From: Bdellovibrio sp. qaytius
Lineage (GTDB): Bacteria > Bdellovibrionota > Bdellovibrionia > Bdellovibrionales > Bdellovibrionaceae
DNA: 64,000 nucleotides
NCBI GenBank assembly: GCA_004011035.1
Contig: CP025734.1
Span: 2,936,001-3,000,000 of the forward strand
Direction: 5' to 3'
Part shown: positions 54,938-63,805 of the stretch, in pieces
Layout of the letters: every line of letters starts with the position of its first letter
Position numbering within the stretch: the stretch's first letter is position 1
Notes under the pieces: model-generated
Database searches by the model: none
What the model saw: the letters and a program-made list of their open reading frames with translations, nothing else
Told to the model about the DNA's origin: nothing
Position numbers and translations under genes: made by a program

Positions 54938-56947
54938 ATGATCTTTCATAAACCACATCACAAGAGTTTTGAAAACGTAGCTAAGCTTCTGCAAGTTACT
55001 TCAAAATCTGTGTCACAGCTAGAGCACGAAAGTATCTTTAACCAGATGCCATTGCCTGCATGTATGGTGGATTTGAAAAACAAAGTGATCATAAAAATTA
55101 ACCCTGCACTTGATAAATTTCTTGAAGATCGAAATCTAAAATTAAATGAATTACAACTTCCGCTAAGTCGCCTAGGTGCCGGCGACTGGTTATTAAGTGA
55201 AGAATACAGCGTCATTACTACAAACCATCGCTCAATCACTTATTTGTTAACTTCTGGCGAACCATTTAGATTTGATGGCGACGAAAATATTAGTATTCTT
55301 TATTTAAACGATGTGACTTATTTAAAAAAGATTGAGGCCAACCTTCAACATAGCGAAACCCGCTTTGCGACCTCTTTATTAGTAGCACATATTGGCTTAT
55401 GGGATTCTGATCCTGTGTCTGGGTTAACTTATATTTGTCAGCGTATGGCCGAAGACTGGGGCCTTGACCATGCGAAAAACCCTGTCAGATCTGAAGACAT
55501 CATGAATGCTATTCATCCAGATGACCGCGCAGAAATTTGGACATCTGTCGAAAAAGCTATGCTTGAAGGTATACCTTATTATGCTGAATATCGCGTCGTG
55601 CGCCCAGATGGCACTACCGTTTGGATTGAAGGCCGCGGTGAATATGTTAAAGATATCAATGGCTACCCTTTTCGCTTTTCTGGAACTTCAGCTAACATCA
55701 CAGACCGCGTATTAGCTAAACAAAAATTAATGCTCGAACTCGAAGAGCAAAAAGCAATTGTTGCTCACTTAAAACAAACGCAACAAATCGCAGAATCAGC
55801 TAATAAAAACAAAACCGTATTTTTAGCCAATGTCAGTCACGAAATCAGAACACCATTAACAGCTATTTTGGGTTTTGCCGATTTACTTAAAGACGGTCCG
55901 ATTTCAGAAATTGAAAAAACAAAGTTTATTGAAACGATCAGTCGCAATGGCAACGCTCTTATTAAAATTATTGATGATGTTTTAGATTTATCAAAAGTAG
56001 AAGCCAACTGCCTTGAATTAGAAAATATCGAGATTCCGATTGAACAACTTTTAAATAATGTGGTTCAGCAATTTAAAGAAAAAGCGCGCAGTAAAAATCT
56101 ATCTATTAATTTAGATATTCAGAATGTCATGCCGAGCTTGATTTTATCAGATAATGTGCGCATCCAACAGGTGCTTTCAAATTTATTAAGCAATGCCGTA
56201 AAGTTCACTGACCAAGGAGGCGTTCTTGTTCAGGTTAAATCAGTACTTAAAAAACAATCGCGCGCAGAAATTCAAATTCGCGTCGTTGATTCAGGTATCG
56301 GGCTAACCGAAGAACAAAAAGATCGCCTATTTCAACCATTTTCTCAGGCCGAAACTTGCACGACCAGAAAATTTGGCGGCACGGGTTTAGGTTTAGCTTT
56401 ATCAAAACACTTAGCCGAAGCCCTTGGCGGAGATTTAACAATCGAGCGCGCTGAAAAAGATGCGGGCTGCACATTTAAATTTACGCTAGTTGCTGAAATT
56501 CCTGATGTCTCTGCCGTCGCGGCTTTTGAGACCAAACAAATCCAGCAGCAAATGCATTTTGCACCACTGGCGGGATGCAAAATTTTAATCGCTGAAGACT
56601 CTTTAGATAATCAATACTTTCTTGAAAGATTCTTGTCTAAAAACGGAGCCATCGTATCTGTGGCCTCTGACGGCAATGAAGTTTTAGAAAAATGTAAGTC
56701 AGAAAAGTTTGATCTTATTCTGATGGATATTGAAATGCCTTTAATGGATGGCTACGAGGCAACACGCATATTACGTCAAATGAATTACCATATGCCAGTA
56801 CTTGCATTGACAGCACATGCGATGGCAGAAGAGCGCCATAAAACTCGCAATGCGGGTTGCGATGGTCATGTAACGAAACCAATTGATACACGTCAGCTTT
56901 TAGTTTTGATCGAAAGTTATCTGAAGCCTCCCAAAACGAAACAGTAA
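54938..56947 (+). CDS. Double-PAS hybrid histidine kinase
   Basis: Cytosolic hybrid kinase of 669 aa. PAS1 spans about 30-145 and PAS2 with its PAC part about 145-265 (the WIEGRGEYVKDINGYPFRFSGT region). A coiled coil follows (265-290). HisKA has SHEIRTPLTAILG (His301). The HATPase has NLLSNAVKF, DSGIGLT and GGTGLGLAL. The terminal receiver (about 545-665) has acceptor Asp in ILMDIEMP and Lys in VTKP. The ribosome site AAGGGGT supports this ATG. It is likely monocistronic. No transmembrane segment is seen, so the ligand is intracellular. Confidence 0.93.
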   Translation: MIFHKPHHKSFENVAKLLQVTSKSVSQLEHESIFNQMPLPACMVDLKNKVIIKINPALDKFLEDRNLKLNELQLPLSRLGAGDWLLSEEYSVITTNHRSITYLLTSGEPFRFDGDENISILYLNDVTYLKKIEANLQHSETRFATSLLVAHIGLWDSDPVSGLTYICQRMAEDWGLDHAKNPVRSEDIMNAIHPDDRAEIWTSVEKAMLEGIPYYAEYRVVRPDGTTVWIEGRGEYVKDINGYPFRFSGTSANITDRVLAKQKLMLELEEQKAIVAHLKQTQQIAESANKNKTVFLANVSHEIRTPLTAILGFADLLKDGPISEIEKTKFIETISRNGNALIKIIDDVLDLSKVEANCLELENIEIPIEQLLNNVVQQFKEKARSKNLSINLDIQNVMPSLILSDNVRIQQVLSNLLSNAVKFTDQGGVLVQVKSVLKKQSRAEIQIRVVDSGIGLTEEQKDRLFQPFSQAETCTTRKFGGTGLGLALSKHLAEALGGDLTIERAEKDAGCTFKFTLVAEIPDVSAVAAFETKQIQQQMHFAPLAGCKILIAEDSLDNQYFLERFLSKNGAIVSVASDGNEVLEKCKSEKFDLILMDIEMPLMDGYEATRILRQMNYHMPVLALTAHAMAEERHKTRNAGCDGHVTKPIDTRQLLVLIESYLKPPKTKQ

Positions 56948-57033
56948 TGTTAACAAGTTCTACAAAAAATTAAAAATTCCGTCTCAAATCGAGCCCGAGT
57001 ATTTTTATACCGGCTTAGATTTGCTATTCTTTA

Positions 57034-57067
57034 TATTCACGCAAATAAACCTTTATTTACGTGAATA
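57034..57067 (+). promoter_or_regulatory. 34-base near-perfect dyad upstream of the diiron protein
   Basis: TATTCACG-c-AAATAAA (57034-57049) and TTTATTT-a-CGTGAATA (57052-57067) are complementary over 16 bases with a single mismatch and a two-base centre. It lies 26 bases before the start codon and next to a TATATT. It could be an operator for a dimeric regulator or a leader hairpin in the mRNA. Confidence 0.5.
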
Positions 57068-57093
57068 ACAATAACAAAAATTGAGGACGTATA

Positions 57094-57741
57094 ATGACAG
57101 CAGTTAAGAAAATTTTCCAAGATGAAATGAATGCCGTACAAAACATGATCGTCGAAATGAATTGGCAAGATCCAGAATTTTATGCCGAATGGTTGGCGCA
57201 AACGTACTTCTTCGTTTGTCACTCAACCCGAATTATTGCAACTGCGGGAGTAAAGTTTCCGATCGAGCGCAATGCACTTCACAATAAATTTTTGCACCAT
57301 GCCACTGAAGAAAAAAATCACGAAATTATCGCAGTCAAAGATTTAAAACATTTAGGTCGCGATATTAAAGAGTTTTCGCCACTTCCGGCAACGCAGGCTT
57401 TTTATCAATCACAGTATTATTGGATTGATCAGGTAAGCCCAGCGTCGGTGTATGGTTATTTTTTAGTTTTAGAATGTTTAGCTATTCACTGCGGCCCTGC
57501 TTTAATGGAAAAACTAAAGCCACATCATCCCGCAAAAAGTTTAAACTTCTTACGTATTCACGTTGAAGAAGACCAAGAACACATTCAAGAACACAACGAA
57601 GTGTTAGATACTTTTAACAAACAAGAAACCGAACAGATCGTTGAGAATTTAAAAGTAAGTGCTTACATGTATATTCAACTCTTAAAAAGTGTTGATGAAA
57701 AAGTAAAATCTAAAAAATCATTCCATCAGAAAGCTGCCTAA
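57094..57741 (+). CDS. Haem-oxygenase-like diiron protein (HDO family)
   Basis: Helical protein of 215 aa in the haem-oxygenase-like/TenA fold. Metal-ligand candidates fall in the helix positions expected of diiron HDO enzymes: E72/E73 with H76 in TEEKNH, E127 in VLECLA, D160 with H163 and H167 in EEDQEHIQEH. H43 lies in the first helix. By family knowledge such enzymes use O2 at a labile Fe2 centre to fragment or hydroxylate fatty acids, amino acids or guanidines. Fourteen bases later a GNAT-like acyltransferase begins, so the pair may make or modify a small acylated product. Ribosome site GAGGA fits the start. Confidence 0.75.
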   Translation: MTAVKKIFQDEMNAVQNMIVEMNWQDPEFYAEWLAQTYFFVCHSTRIIATAGVKFPIERNALHNKFLHHATEEKNHEIIAVKDLKHLGRDIKEFSPLPATQAFYQSQYYWIDQVSPASVYGYFLVLECLAIHCGPALMEKLKPHHPAKSLNFLRIHVEEDQEHIQEHNEVLDTFNKQETEQIVENLKVSAYMYIQLLKSVDEKVKSKKSFHQKAA

Positions 57742-57755
57742 GAGGAGGTAGCCAG

Positions 57756-58475
57756 ATGAAAAACAATAGCTTATCGAAAATAAATTTCACGTATCATGTG
57801 TTTTCGCCTAAAGCTTGGCGCGAAAAAAGCCAAACTGCAGAAATGCAACAGGCCTTTCAAACTTGGTTAAAGGTTTGGACCGACACTTACAAAGGCCGAG
57901 ACTTTGAAGTTAAAGCTGAAGAATTCATCAGACACGATTTAATTTGCGCCGTGATGGCTGATGGCGAAGCTGCGGCAGTTCACTGTTATAGTTTTTTTGA
58001 TCTCGAATCAAAACCTGATGTCAGCACTAAATATTTTCAGTTCTTTTCACCGACATTTATCGAAAAGATGAAAGAAAAAGATATTCACACCGTCATGTCG
58101 ATGGAGTATTTAACGGTGAACGAAAAATACCGTTCGAGTCAGATCGGCTTTTCGCTGGGTCGTGCGTTGATTCAATTAGGTGTGCGTCTGTTCGAGGATT
58201 CACCAGGGCATGCGATCGTAGCGCCGGCCAGAAAAGATGTGAAGGTTCACGAGATGGCTTACGATTGTGGTTTTACCTGCATTGAGGGCGATGTGATTCA
58301 GCGTGGATTTGCATGTGATATGATTGCTTATTTTAAAGGTGATCATAAAAATGTGTCTGACCCATTTCTAAGTCGGATCTGTGATCGTCTGTGGGATCAG
58401 CGGGTTATTTCAGATTCAATTCGCGAACACGTATCAGCGCCCGCGATAGTTATACCTATAAGAAGAGCGGTCTAA
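57756..58475 (+). CDS. GNAT-fold acyltransferase
   Basis: A 239-aa protein with a very strong ribosome site (AGGAGGT). The middle region VMSMEYLTVNEKYRSSQIGFSLGRALIQLG (residues about 110-140) matches the acyl-CoA-binding core of GNAT and of autoinducer-synthase/FeeM-type N-acyl transferases, with the Q/RxxGxG/A motif relaxed to SSQIGFS. A later AYDCGF corresponds to the terminal GNAT motif. It has no transmembrane segment. With the upstream HDO protein it may build an acylated metabolite or signal, which is inference. Its 3' end overlaps the convergent gene by 20 bases. Confidence 0.65.
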   Translation: MKNNSLSKINFTYHVFSPKAWREKSQTAEMQQAFQTWLKVWTDTYKGRDFEVKAEEFIRHDLICAVMADGEAAAVHCYSFFDLESKPDVSTKYFQFFSPTFIEKMKEKDIHTVMSMEYLTVNEKYRSSQIGFSLGRALIQLGVRLFEDSPGHAIVAPARKDVKVHEMAYDCGFTCIEGDVIQRGFACDMIAYFKGDHKNVSDPFLSRICDRLWDQRVISDSIREHVSAPAIVIPIRRAV

Positions 58476-59256
58476 CATTATTCGTAAGAAATTTTTCTTC
58501 TGAAAAACGTTTGTTTTCGTAATCTTCCTGGCGACGTCTGCGTTCAGCTTCGTCAGGTGTATTTACTAATTCTGCCGAAAGGACTGCCACAAAGCAGTCC
58601 TGGGCATTGTGATCAAGATCCGTAAGCGGTGCTACGAATTCTAATTTATACATAAATTCATTTTTTAACGCTGAAGCCGTTTCCACCACAGCATGTGGTG
58701 GAATTTCTGAATGCACAATACGGCGCTCAGCTAATGAAACCGCAACGTCCCCAAAGATCTTTTCAACAACAGTTGGATCTTTACGTGCGAATAATTTATC
58801 CCATGGCGTAGTTTCTAATTCGTCTAATGAATAACTGCAAAGCGAATAATAATTGAATGTGCGATAAACCTGACGAGTACCCATATACACTTCAACGATA
58901 TGATTGTTTTGTAAAATATTAAAAAATTCAGCCGGAGGCGCTAAACGCAATGAACGAAGCGCAAACCATAACAACTGTTTTTCTTGAACGTTATTGAAAA
59001 GTTCTTTTTGTTCAGAAGCCATTTGAAAAACGTCTTTGTAAATTTTAAGACGCTTTGTGATCGATGCGAACTCTGATTCGTCTAACTTTAATAACTTGAT
59101 ATCACCCGTGTCTGAAAAAACTCTGAAGTCAGAGCCCAACTTAGCGGCTAGTGAATGCATATGTAAAACTGTCGAACAAAAATCTTTAAAAGTAGATGAT
59201 AGATCTCTTGCTGCGGGACTTAAATTATTAAGAATAGATTCCGTAACTTGAGACAT
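58456..59256 (-). CDS. Hypothetical protein linked to an XRE regulator
   Basis: Cytosolic 266-aa protein, mixed helical, with charged C-terminal part (EAERRRRQEDYENKRFSEE). I recognise no family; the pattern SLAERRIVHSEIPPHAVVETASALKNEF and LEFVAPLTDLD hints at a PilZ-like or GAF-like beta portion but no key motif is present. ATG 59256 is chosen because AAAGGAG lies seven bases before it; an ATG two codons upstream is too close to that site. It lies 21 bases after the XRE gene, so the two form an operon. It overlaps the GNAT gene by 20 bases at the 3' ends. Confidence 0.7.
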   Translation of the reverse strand: MSQVTESILNNLSPAARDLSSTFKDFCSTVLHMHSLAAKLGSDFRVFSDTGDIKLLKLDESEFASITKRLKIYKDVFQMASEQKELFNNVQEKQLLWFALRSLRLAPPAEFFNILQNNHIVEVYMGTRQVYRTFNYYSLCSYSLDELETTPWDKLFARKDPTVVEKIFGDVAVSLAERRIVHSEIPPHAVVETASALKNEFMYKLEFVAPLTDLDHNAQDCFVAVLSAELVNTPDEAERRRRQEDYENKRFSEEKFLTNNVRPLFL

Positions 59257-59277
59257 ATGCATTCTCCTTTACTGGTA

Positions 59278-59559
59278 TTAACCAGCTTTAGCTTTTTTCT
59301 TTTTCTTAAACACTTTCGCTTCAATCGAACGTTTAGAATCAGAAACCATCGCAACAACTACTTGATCGCGGCTTAACGCTAAAACGTCGATCAAATGGTG
59401 AAAACAATGTGATGGTGGCGCACATAAACCGCGCTCCCAATTAGAAACAAACTGCACGTGTACTTTTAACGACTGTGAAAGTTCAGTCTGTGTTAAGCCT
59501 GCGCCCAATCTTTTTTCTTTAAGATATAAACCTAAATTTTGAAACTCGCCTGATTTCAT
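59278..59559 (-). CDS. XRE-family DNA-binding regulator
   Basis: Small regulator of 93 aa. The helix-turn-helix (residues about 10-65) has the XRE pattern LYLKEKRLGAGLTQTELSQSL...VSNWERGLCAPP. The tail is basic (KVFKKKKKAKAG). Ribosome site AGGAA supports the ATG. The upstream 191-base interval to 59751 is AT-rich and gene-free; TATAAC (59597-59602 on the minus strand) may be a -10. By family knowledge it represses or activates nearby genes, and the dyad at 57034-57067 is one possible target, but that is untested. Confidence 0.88.
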   Translation of the reverse strand: MKSGEFQNLGLYLKEKRLGAGLTQTELSQSLKVHVQFVSNWERGLCAPPSHCFHHLIDVLALSRDQVVVAMVSDSKRSIEAKVFKKKKKAKAG

Positions 59560-59750
59560 TTTTCGTTCCTCTAATGTATGTAACTTAAGATGTACTACTG
59601 TTATACTAGAATCCGTGACAGTTTAAAACACATCTTTAACATATCCTTAGTTTCATTAAATACTTACATTGATGTCAATTCAGTATACATAAATTATTTA
59701 GACATTTTGAGCAAATAAAATATTATTTAATTTGACGCTCAATTTAGAAC

Positions 59751-60932
59751 TTAAACTTTAAAACGTTTAGCATGCAAATAATGTGGAATTTCAGCCCCAT
59801 AGATGCCGTTTACCAGTGTCTGGGCAGCCTTAAAGCTTAACCCCATGCCATGGCCAGAACAGCCGGCCAAGTAATGTAAACCAGGATCAACAAACAATGA
59901 CCCAATGATCATTTGCCCGTCTGGAGAATACCCCATAATACCAGACCACTGCCGTGCTATTTCGGCCTGCGCCCCTAGTCTGAAGTGGTTCTTAACAAAA
60001 TCATATAATGCGTTTTGAATGATCGCTGTGGTTTCATCTGTATGCGTTTTTTCAGTTTCGGCAGACAGGTTTCGAAAGCCTCCAATTAATAATTCACCGG
60101 TTGGTAACTGGCGAAAATAACAAAGATGCTTAGTTAAATAACAAGGGCCTTTCACAAATTGCGGCAACGGTTTCGTTAAAAGAATTTGACCTCGGCCTGG
60201 CACAATTAGTTGCGAAAACTGGGGGTTCACTAATGGCAGATACGCATTCACTGTAATTACCACTTGAGCTGCATGCAGTGTTTCTTGGTCAGTTTTGATT
60301 ACAAACACATCACCTGATTTACTGACACTTTGCACTTCAGTGTTTTCGTGAATATACACATTAAGTTTTTTTAATATTTCACCCAGCAGTTTAACGGGAT
60401 GAATATACCCATCACCTGCGTAAACGATTCCGCCTTCAAACCCCGTAACCCCATAATCGCGATCCATATCAGAAGCATTGACTTCATACACATCGATATT
60501 TTGTGCCCGCATAGTTTTTGCGATTTCTTTGTAATAACCCCAGCGCTCGCTGTTAGCCGCTACGGTACATGACCCCGTAATTTTAAAATCAACTTTATCG
60601 GCGTTATCTTGAATGATGTGTTCTTGTAAAAGCTTGCGGTTATCTTCTGAAAACTTCCAGATCTCGACGGCTTTTTCTAAACCGAATTGATCTTTGAGTT
60701 TGATAAAATGTTCGGTCGAACCACACGTCACGAATCCCGCATTACGGCCCGAGGCCCCAAACGCGATTTGATTTTTTTCGACAATACCGATTTTTAAATT
60801 TGAATCTTTTTGTAACAACCAATAAGCCGTTGATAATCCAGCAATACCACCACCCACAATCACATAATCGTAATTTTTTAATTTCGAAGTGTTGGTGTTT
60901 AATTTAAAATCTTGCCAAAAAGACTGAGTCAT
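59751..60932 (-). CDS. FAD-dependent amine/amino-acid oxidase (DAO family)
   Basis: Flavin oxidase of 393 aa in the DadA/PuuB/glycine oxidase group. The dinucleotide-binding motif is VIVGGGIAGLSTA near residue 26-38, followed by VEKNQIAFGASGRNAGF, the usual second block. Near the end GIMGYSPDGQMIIGS and LAGCSGHGMGLSF form the FAD closing motif. It would oxidatively deaminate an amine or amino acid with O2. It overlaps the upstream GNAT by ATGA, so oxidase and acetyltransferase are translated together, perhaps in polyamine or amino-acid breakdown (inference). Confidence 0.87.
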   Translation of the reverse strand: MTQSFWQDFKLNTNTSKLKNYDYVIVGGGIAGLSTAYWLLQKDSNLKIGIVEKNQIAFGASGRNAGFVTCGSTEHFIKLKDQFGLEKAVEIWKFSEDNRKLLQEHIIQDNADKVDFKITGSCTVAANSERWGYYKEIAKTMRAQNIDVYEVNASDMDRDYGVTGFEGGIVYAGDGYIHPVKLLGEILKKLNVYIHENTEVQSVSKSGDVFVIKTDQETLHAAQVVITVNAYLPLVNPQFSQLIVPGRGQILLTKPLPQFVKGPCYLTKHLCYFRQLPTGELLIGGFRNLSAETEKTHTDETTAIIQNALYDFVKNHFRLGAQAEIARQWSGIMGYSPDGQMIIGSLFVDPGLHYLAGCSGHGMGLSFKAAQTLVNGIYGAEIPHYLHAKRFKV

Positions 60933-61480
60933 AAATATTTAATCATCTCGACAGCGGTGCAACGACAAGGTTTGCCATCGCGCACACAGGTGTAATCTAC
61001 ATCAATCCAATAATTCGGATGCGTAGCTATGGGCTTAAAACCAAATTTAGTTAAATAACGTATTGAAGAATTATTCGGAGACTCTTGCCAAGCATGCGTA
61101 ATAATCGCTTCGGTGCCGATTTCTTTTAATCTAGAAATTGAAGCCTCTGAAAGCTTCGGGCCCCAGCCGGCCCCTTGCACTTCTGAAGATATAAATAAAC
61201 TTTGAAAGTACCCGGCTTTTTCTTGCGGCACCTTCCATAATTCAGGACGAAGCTTTGAGCCCTTGCCCTTGCTCCATGCACCTGGCGGATAAGCTAAACG
61301 TAAACCTTGAATTTTATTATTTTCATCGACTAAGACAAAAGAATACATCACGCCGTTTAATAATGATTTTTGATAACACTCTTTGAGCTCTTCAGGATTA
61401 AAATAATTTTCACCGATCGTTTTATCGGTGAAAATTTTAATTTGATTTAAATCATCTAAATGCAATGGACGAATCTGCAT
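60929..61480 (-). CDS. GNAT N-acetyltransferase
   Basis: Acetyltransferase of 183 aa. The acetyl-CoA loop is a variant: SSEVQGAGWGPKLSEASI near residues 113-130 (Q/RxxGxG). A terminal YLTKFGF matches the last GNAT motif. The C-terminal end has a cluster of Cys (CVRDGKPCRC), unusual for the family and possibly metal-binding. The gene overlaps the FAD oxidase by four bases (ATGA), making a two-gene operon. Substrate not known. Confidence 0.85.
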   Translation of the reverse strand: MQIRPLHLDDLNQIKIFTDKTIGENYFNPEELKECYQKSLLNGVMYSFVLVDENNKIQGLRLAYPPGAWSKGKGSKLRPELWKVPQEKAGYFQSLFISSEVQGAGWGPKLSEASISRLKEIGTEAIITHAWQESPNNSSIRYLTKFGFKPIATHPNYWIDVDYTCVRDGKPCRCTAVEMIKYL

Positions 61481-61501
61481 TTAGTTATCTGCTCATATCC
61501 T

Positions 61502-62131
61502 TTATTCAGTGTCAATTTGATAGACGTCAGACTGGCGCTGAACTGTAGACGCTTCGACTGATTTACCAAATTTATTTTCGCTGCCGTACCCTGTGACTTC
61601 AACATACTGACCCACATCATAAGCCTTAGTAGGCCTTCTAATATCAGTCGGCAAGCGAACCAACGAGCCTTCGGTTAATAAAAATCCTGAAACTTCTCCT
61701 GAGGGCTCAACGATTAAGGTATCAATTTCGCCACGCACACTGATGTTATTCACATTTTTAATGGCCGCTAGCCGTTCACGCTTAGGGGCTAACATTTTAC
61801 CTTTAGCTTCAGATGTAACATCAATTTCATTAGCATTTTTTGACGTAATAATATGTTTGGCCCACATCGAGTTCGTCGTTGATTCTTCTCCTTTAACAGT
61901 CACTTCATCACCAACAGCCACAGCATCGGTTACGATTGTCGACATATGGCTTGGAAATCTGATTTGCATTCCATCTTGAAAAAGAAAGCCATCAACTGAA
62001 CCATCTGGAGTGGTTAAAAATCTAGATACAACGCCTGAAGCTTCGCCAGCATTCTTTTGCCCCGTGCTTGCACAACCTACAGTCAGAATTCCCCAAACAG
62101 TAAAAACGACTAAATTAATTATAAGCTTCAT
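61502..62131 (-). CDS. Lipoprotein with duplicated OB-like domain
   Basis: Exported lipoprotein of 209 aa with lipobox TVGC. Two similar beta-barrel-like stretches of about 65 residues are seen. The first starts SGVVSRFLTTPDGSVDGFLFQDGMQIRFP, shown here only in part (residues 33-61). The second starts VRGEIDTLIVEPSGEVSGFLL (about 131-151). Each continues with VGDEVTVKG or VGQYVEVTG, an OB-fold pattern. Function is unknown; such domains bind small ligands or nucleic acid. It lies divergently to the membrane kinase, with 59 bases between starts. Confidence 0.8.
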   Translation of the reverse strand: MKLIINLVVFTVWGILTVGCASTGQKNAGEASGVVSRFLTTPDGSVDGFLFQDGMQIRFPSHMSTIVTDAVAVGDEVTVKGEESTTNSMWAKHIITSKNANEIDVTSEAKGKMLAPKRERLAAIKNVNNISVRGEIDTLIVEPSGEVSGFLLTEGSLVRLPTDIRRPTKAYDVGQYVEVTGYGSENKFGKSVEASTVQRQSDVYQIDTE

Positions 62132-62160
62132 AAAAAGTTCTCCCTATGCCTTTGAGTGAA

Positions 62161-62176
62161 TGTTACCCTAGTAACA
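62161..62176 (+). promoter_or_regulatory. TGTTAC-CCTA-GTAACA dyad
   Basis: A perfect 6-base inverted repeat with a 4-base centre, four bases before the ribosome site of the membrane kinase. It may be an operator or an initiation hairpin. Confidence 0.4.
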
Positions 62177-62190
62177 GCAAGGAAAATGCC

Positions 62191-63798
62191 ATGAAAAAAA
62201 AGGCTGAACTGCCTTACAATTTCGAAGAAGAAACGTCGCTACCGTACTACCGCATAGTATTGGTTGTTGTGGGCGCATTTTACCTATCATGGTGGTTTGC
62301 CGTTGAGGCGCTTTTACCTGGTTCATTTAATCCGTTTTTAAGTCGCTTTGCGGCTGTACTTTGTTTGTGGGGCGTCTACATTGCCACATTTTTTTCTGCT
62401 TCAGTTCGTAAACATATTGAATGGTGGTTTTCATTCGGTACGTGGGCTGCGACTTTTCATTTTTATTATTTATTTTATAATAACCGCTTAGACATCGCTT
62501 GGGTTTGGGGTTGTTACATGGCTGTGATTGCCGTCGCGGCTTTAATGCAAACCATGCGGTCGATGGTAAGTTATGTGATTTTTGTTGTGGCGCTTTCAGT
62601 AGGTCTTAATTATTTAAGCCCGAACTTGAGCAGCACATTATTTTTACCAGGCATTTTAACAATTGTCGGTATTGCCTTTGCGGGCCTTCGTTCAAGATTA
62701 AAATTAATTTCTCAGGTTCGTGAAAATGCTTTGCAAGTTCGTCGTTTATTAGACGCCACTTTTGAAGGAATGTGTCTTCACGATGGTGAAGTTATTCTAG
62801 ATGCAAATGAGTCAATGGTAAGAATGTTTGGTTACAATCATCGCCATGAAATTATTGGTCAAAGCATTTTTGCCTTGTGCACTGTTGAGTCAGCACGAAT
62901 TGGAGCCGCCAATATCGCCCGCCAAGTTGAATCATCTTATGAGGCTACGGCTATCCGCAAAGATGGCACTCACTTTCACATGGAAATTCGTGCTAAAATG
63001 TATGCTCTTAAAGACGGTCTACAAGGCCGTGTTGTCGCTTTTCAGGATATTACTGAGCGTAAAAAAAATGAACAGACAAAAATTTTATTCGAAGCTTCGC
63101 AAGAAGCATTAAGAATTAGAAATGAATTTATTTCGATTGCATCTCACGAATTAAAAACTCCGCTAACAAGTATTAAACTGCAAACGCAGATGACTCAGAT
63201 GTCTGTCGATCGCAATGATCCTTTAGCTTATAGCCCCGAGCGCATGAAAAAATTTGTAAGTCAGGTTGATCGCCAAGCTAATCGTTTAAATACGCTGATT
63301 GAAGATATGTTAGACGTATCACGCATTTCTTTAGGAAAACTCGCTCTTGAAAAAGAACCAACTTCGATGAATTCTCTGATTCAAGACTCATTAGAAGCTC
63401 TGGCTGATCACATCAAACAAAGCGGCAACGAAATTATTTTAAAATTAGATACAGATGTTGTGGCTCACGTTGATCGCTTTCGCATGGAGCAAGTGATTAT
63501 AAATTTACTCACGAACGCCACAAAATATGGCGAAGGAAAACCTGTAACTATAAATTTAACTAAGCATGGCAGTGAGGTTTCTATTTCAGTTCGCGATCAA
63601 GGTATGGGCATCGCCAAAGAACACCAAGAGCGAATTTTTGCCCGATTCGAACGCGCTGTGACTGCTAAAAATATTAGTGGATTAGGCTTAGGACTCTATA
63701 TTTCACAGCAAATAGTTCAAGCCCATCGTGGCAATATCATAGTTCAAAGCGCCCCAAATGAAGGGGCTTGTTTTATCGTTAATCTTCCCGCAGAATAA
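62191..63798 (+). CDS. Six-helix membrane PAS histidine kinase
   Basis: Inner-membrane sensor kinase of 535 aa. Six hydrophobic helices lie within residues 15-180, followed by a PAS domain (about 190-300). HisKA has ASHELKTPLTSI (His319). The HATPase has NLLTNATKYG, DQGMGI and GLGLGLYISQQI. I chose ATG 62191, because AAGGAAAA lies just before it; an in-frame ATG at 62146 has no ribosome site and would place the dyad at 62161 inside the gene. A response regulator begins seven bases after its stop, forming a clear two-component pair. Confidence 0.92.
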   Translation: MKKKAELPYNFEEETSLPYYRIVLVVVGAFYLSWWFAVEALLPGSFNPFLSRFAAVLCLWGVYIATFFSASVRKHIEWWFSFGTWAATFHFYYLFYNNRLDIAWVWGCYMAVIAVAALMQTMRSMVSYVIFVVALSVGLNYLSPNLSSTLFLPGILTIVGIAFAGLRSRLKLISQVRENALQVRRLLDATFEGMCLHDGEVILDANESMVRMFGYNHRHEIIGQSIFALCTVESARIGAANIARQVESSYEATAIRKDGTHFHMEIRAKMYALKDGLQGRVVAFQDITERKKNEQTKILFEASQEALRIRNEFISIASHELKTPLTSIKLQTQMTQMSVDRNDPLAYSPERMKKFVSQVDRQANRLNTLIEDMLDVSRISLGKLALEKEPTSMNSLIQDSLEALADHIKQSGNEIILKLDTDVVAHVDRFRMEQVIINLLTNATKYGEGKPVTINLTKHGSEVSISVRDQGMGIAKEHQERIFARFERAVTAKNISGLGLGLYISQQIVQAHRGNIIVQSAPNEGACFIVNLPAE

Positions 63799-63805
63799 AC
63801 TGGCT

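Noticed and set aside
57034-57067. Dyad as an intrinsic terminator of the upstream hybrid kinase
   Set aside because: The stem is AT-rich, has a two-base loop, and is not followed by a T-run; it lies directly in front of the next gene's ribosome site.
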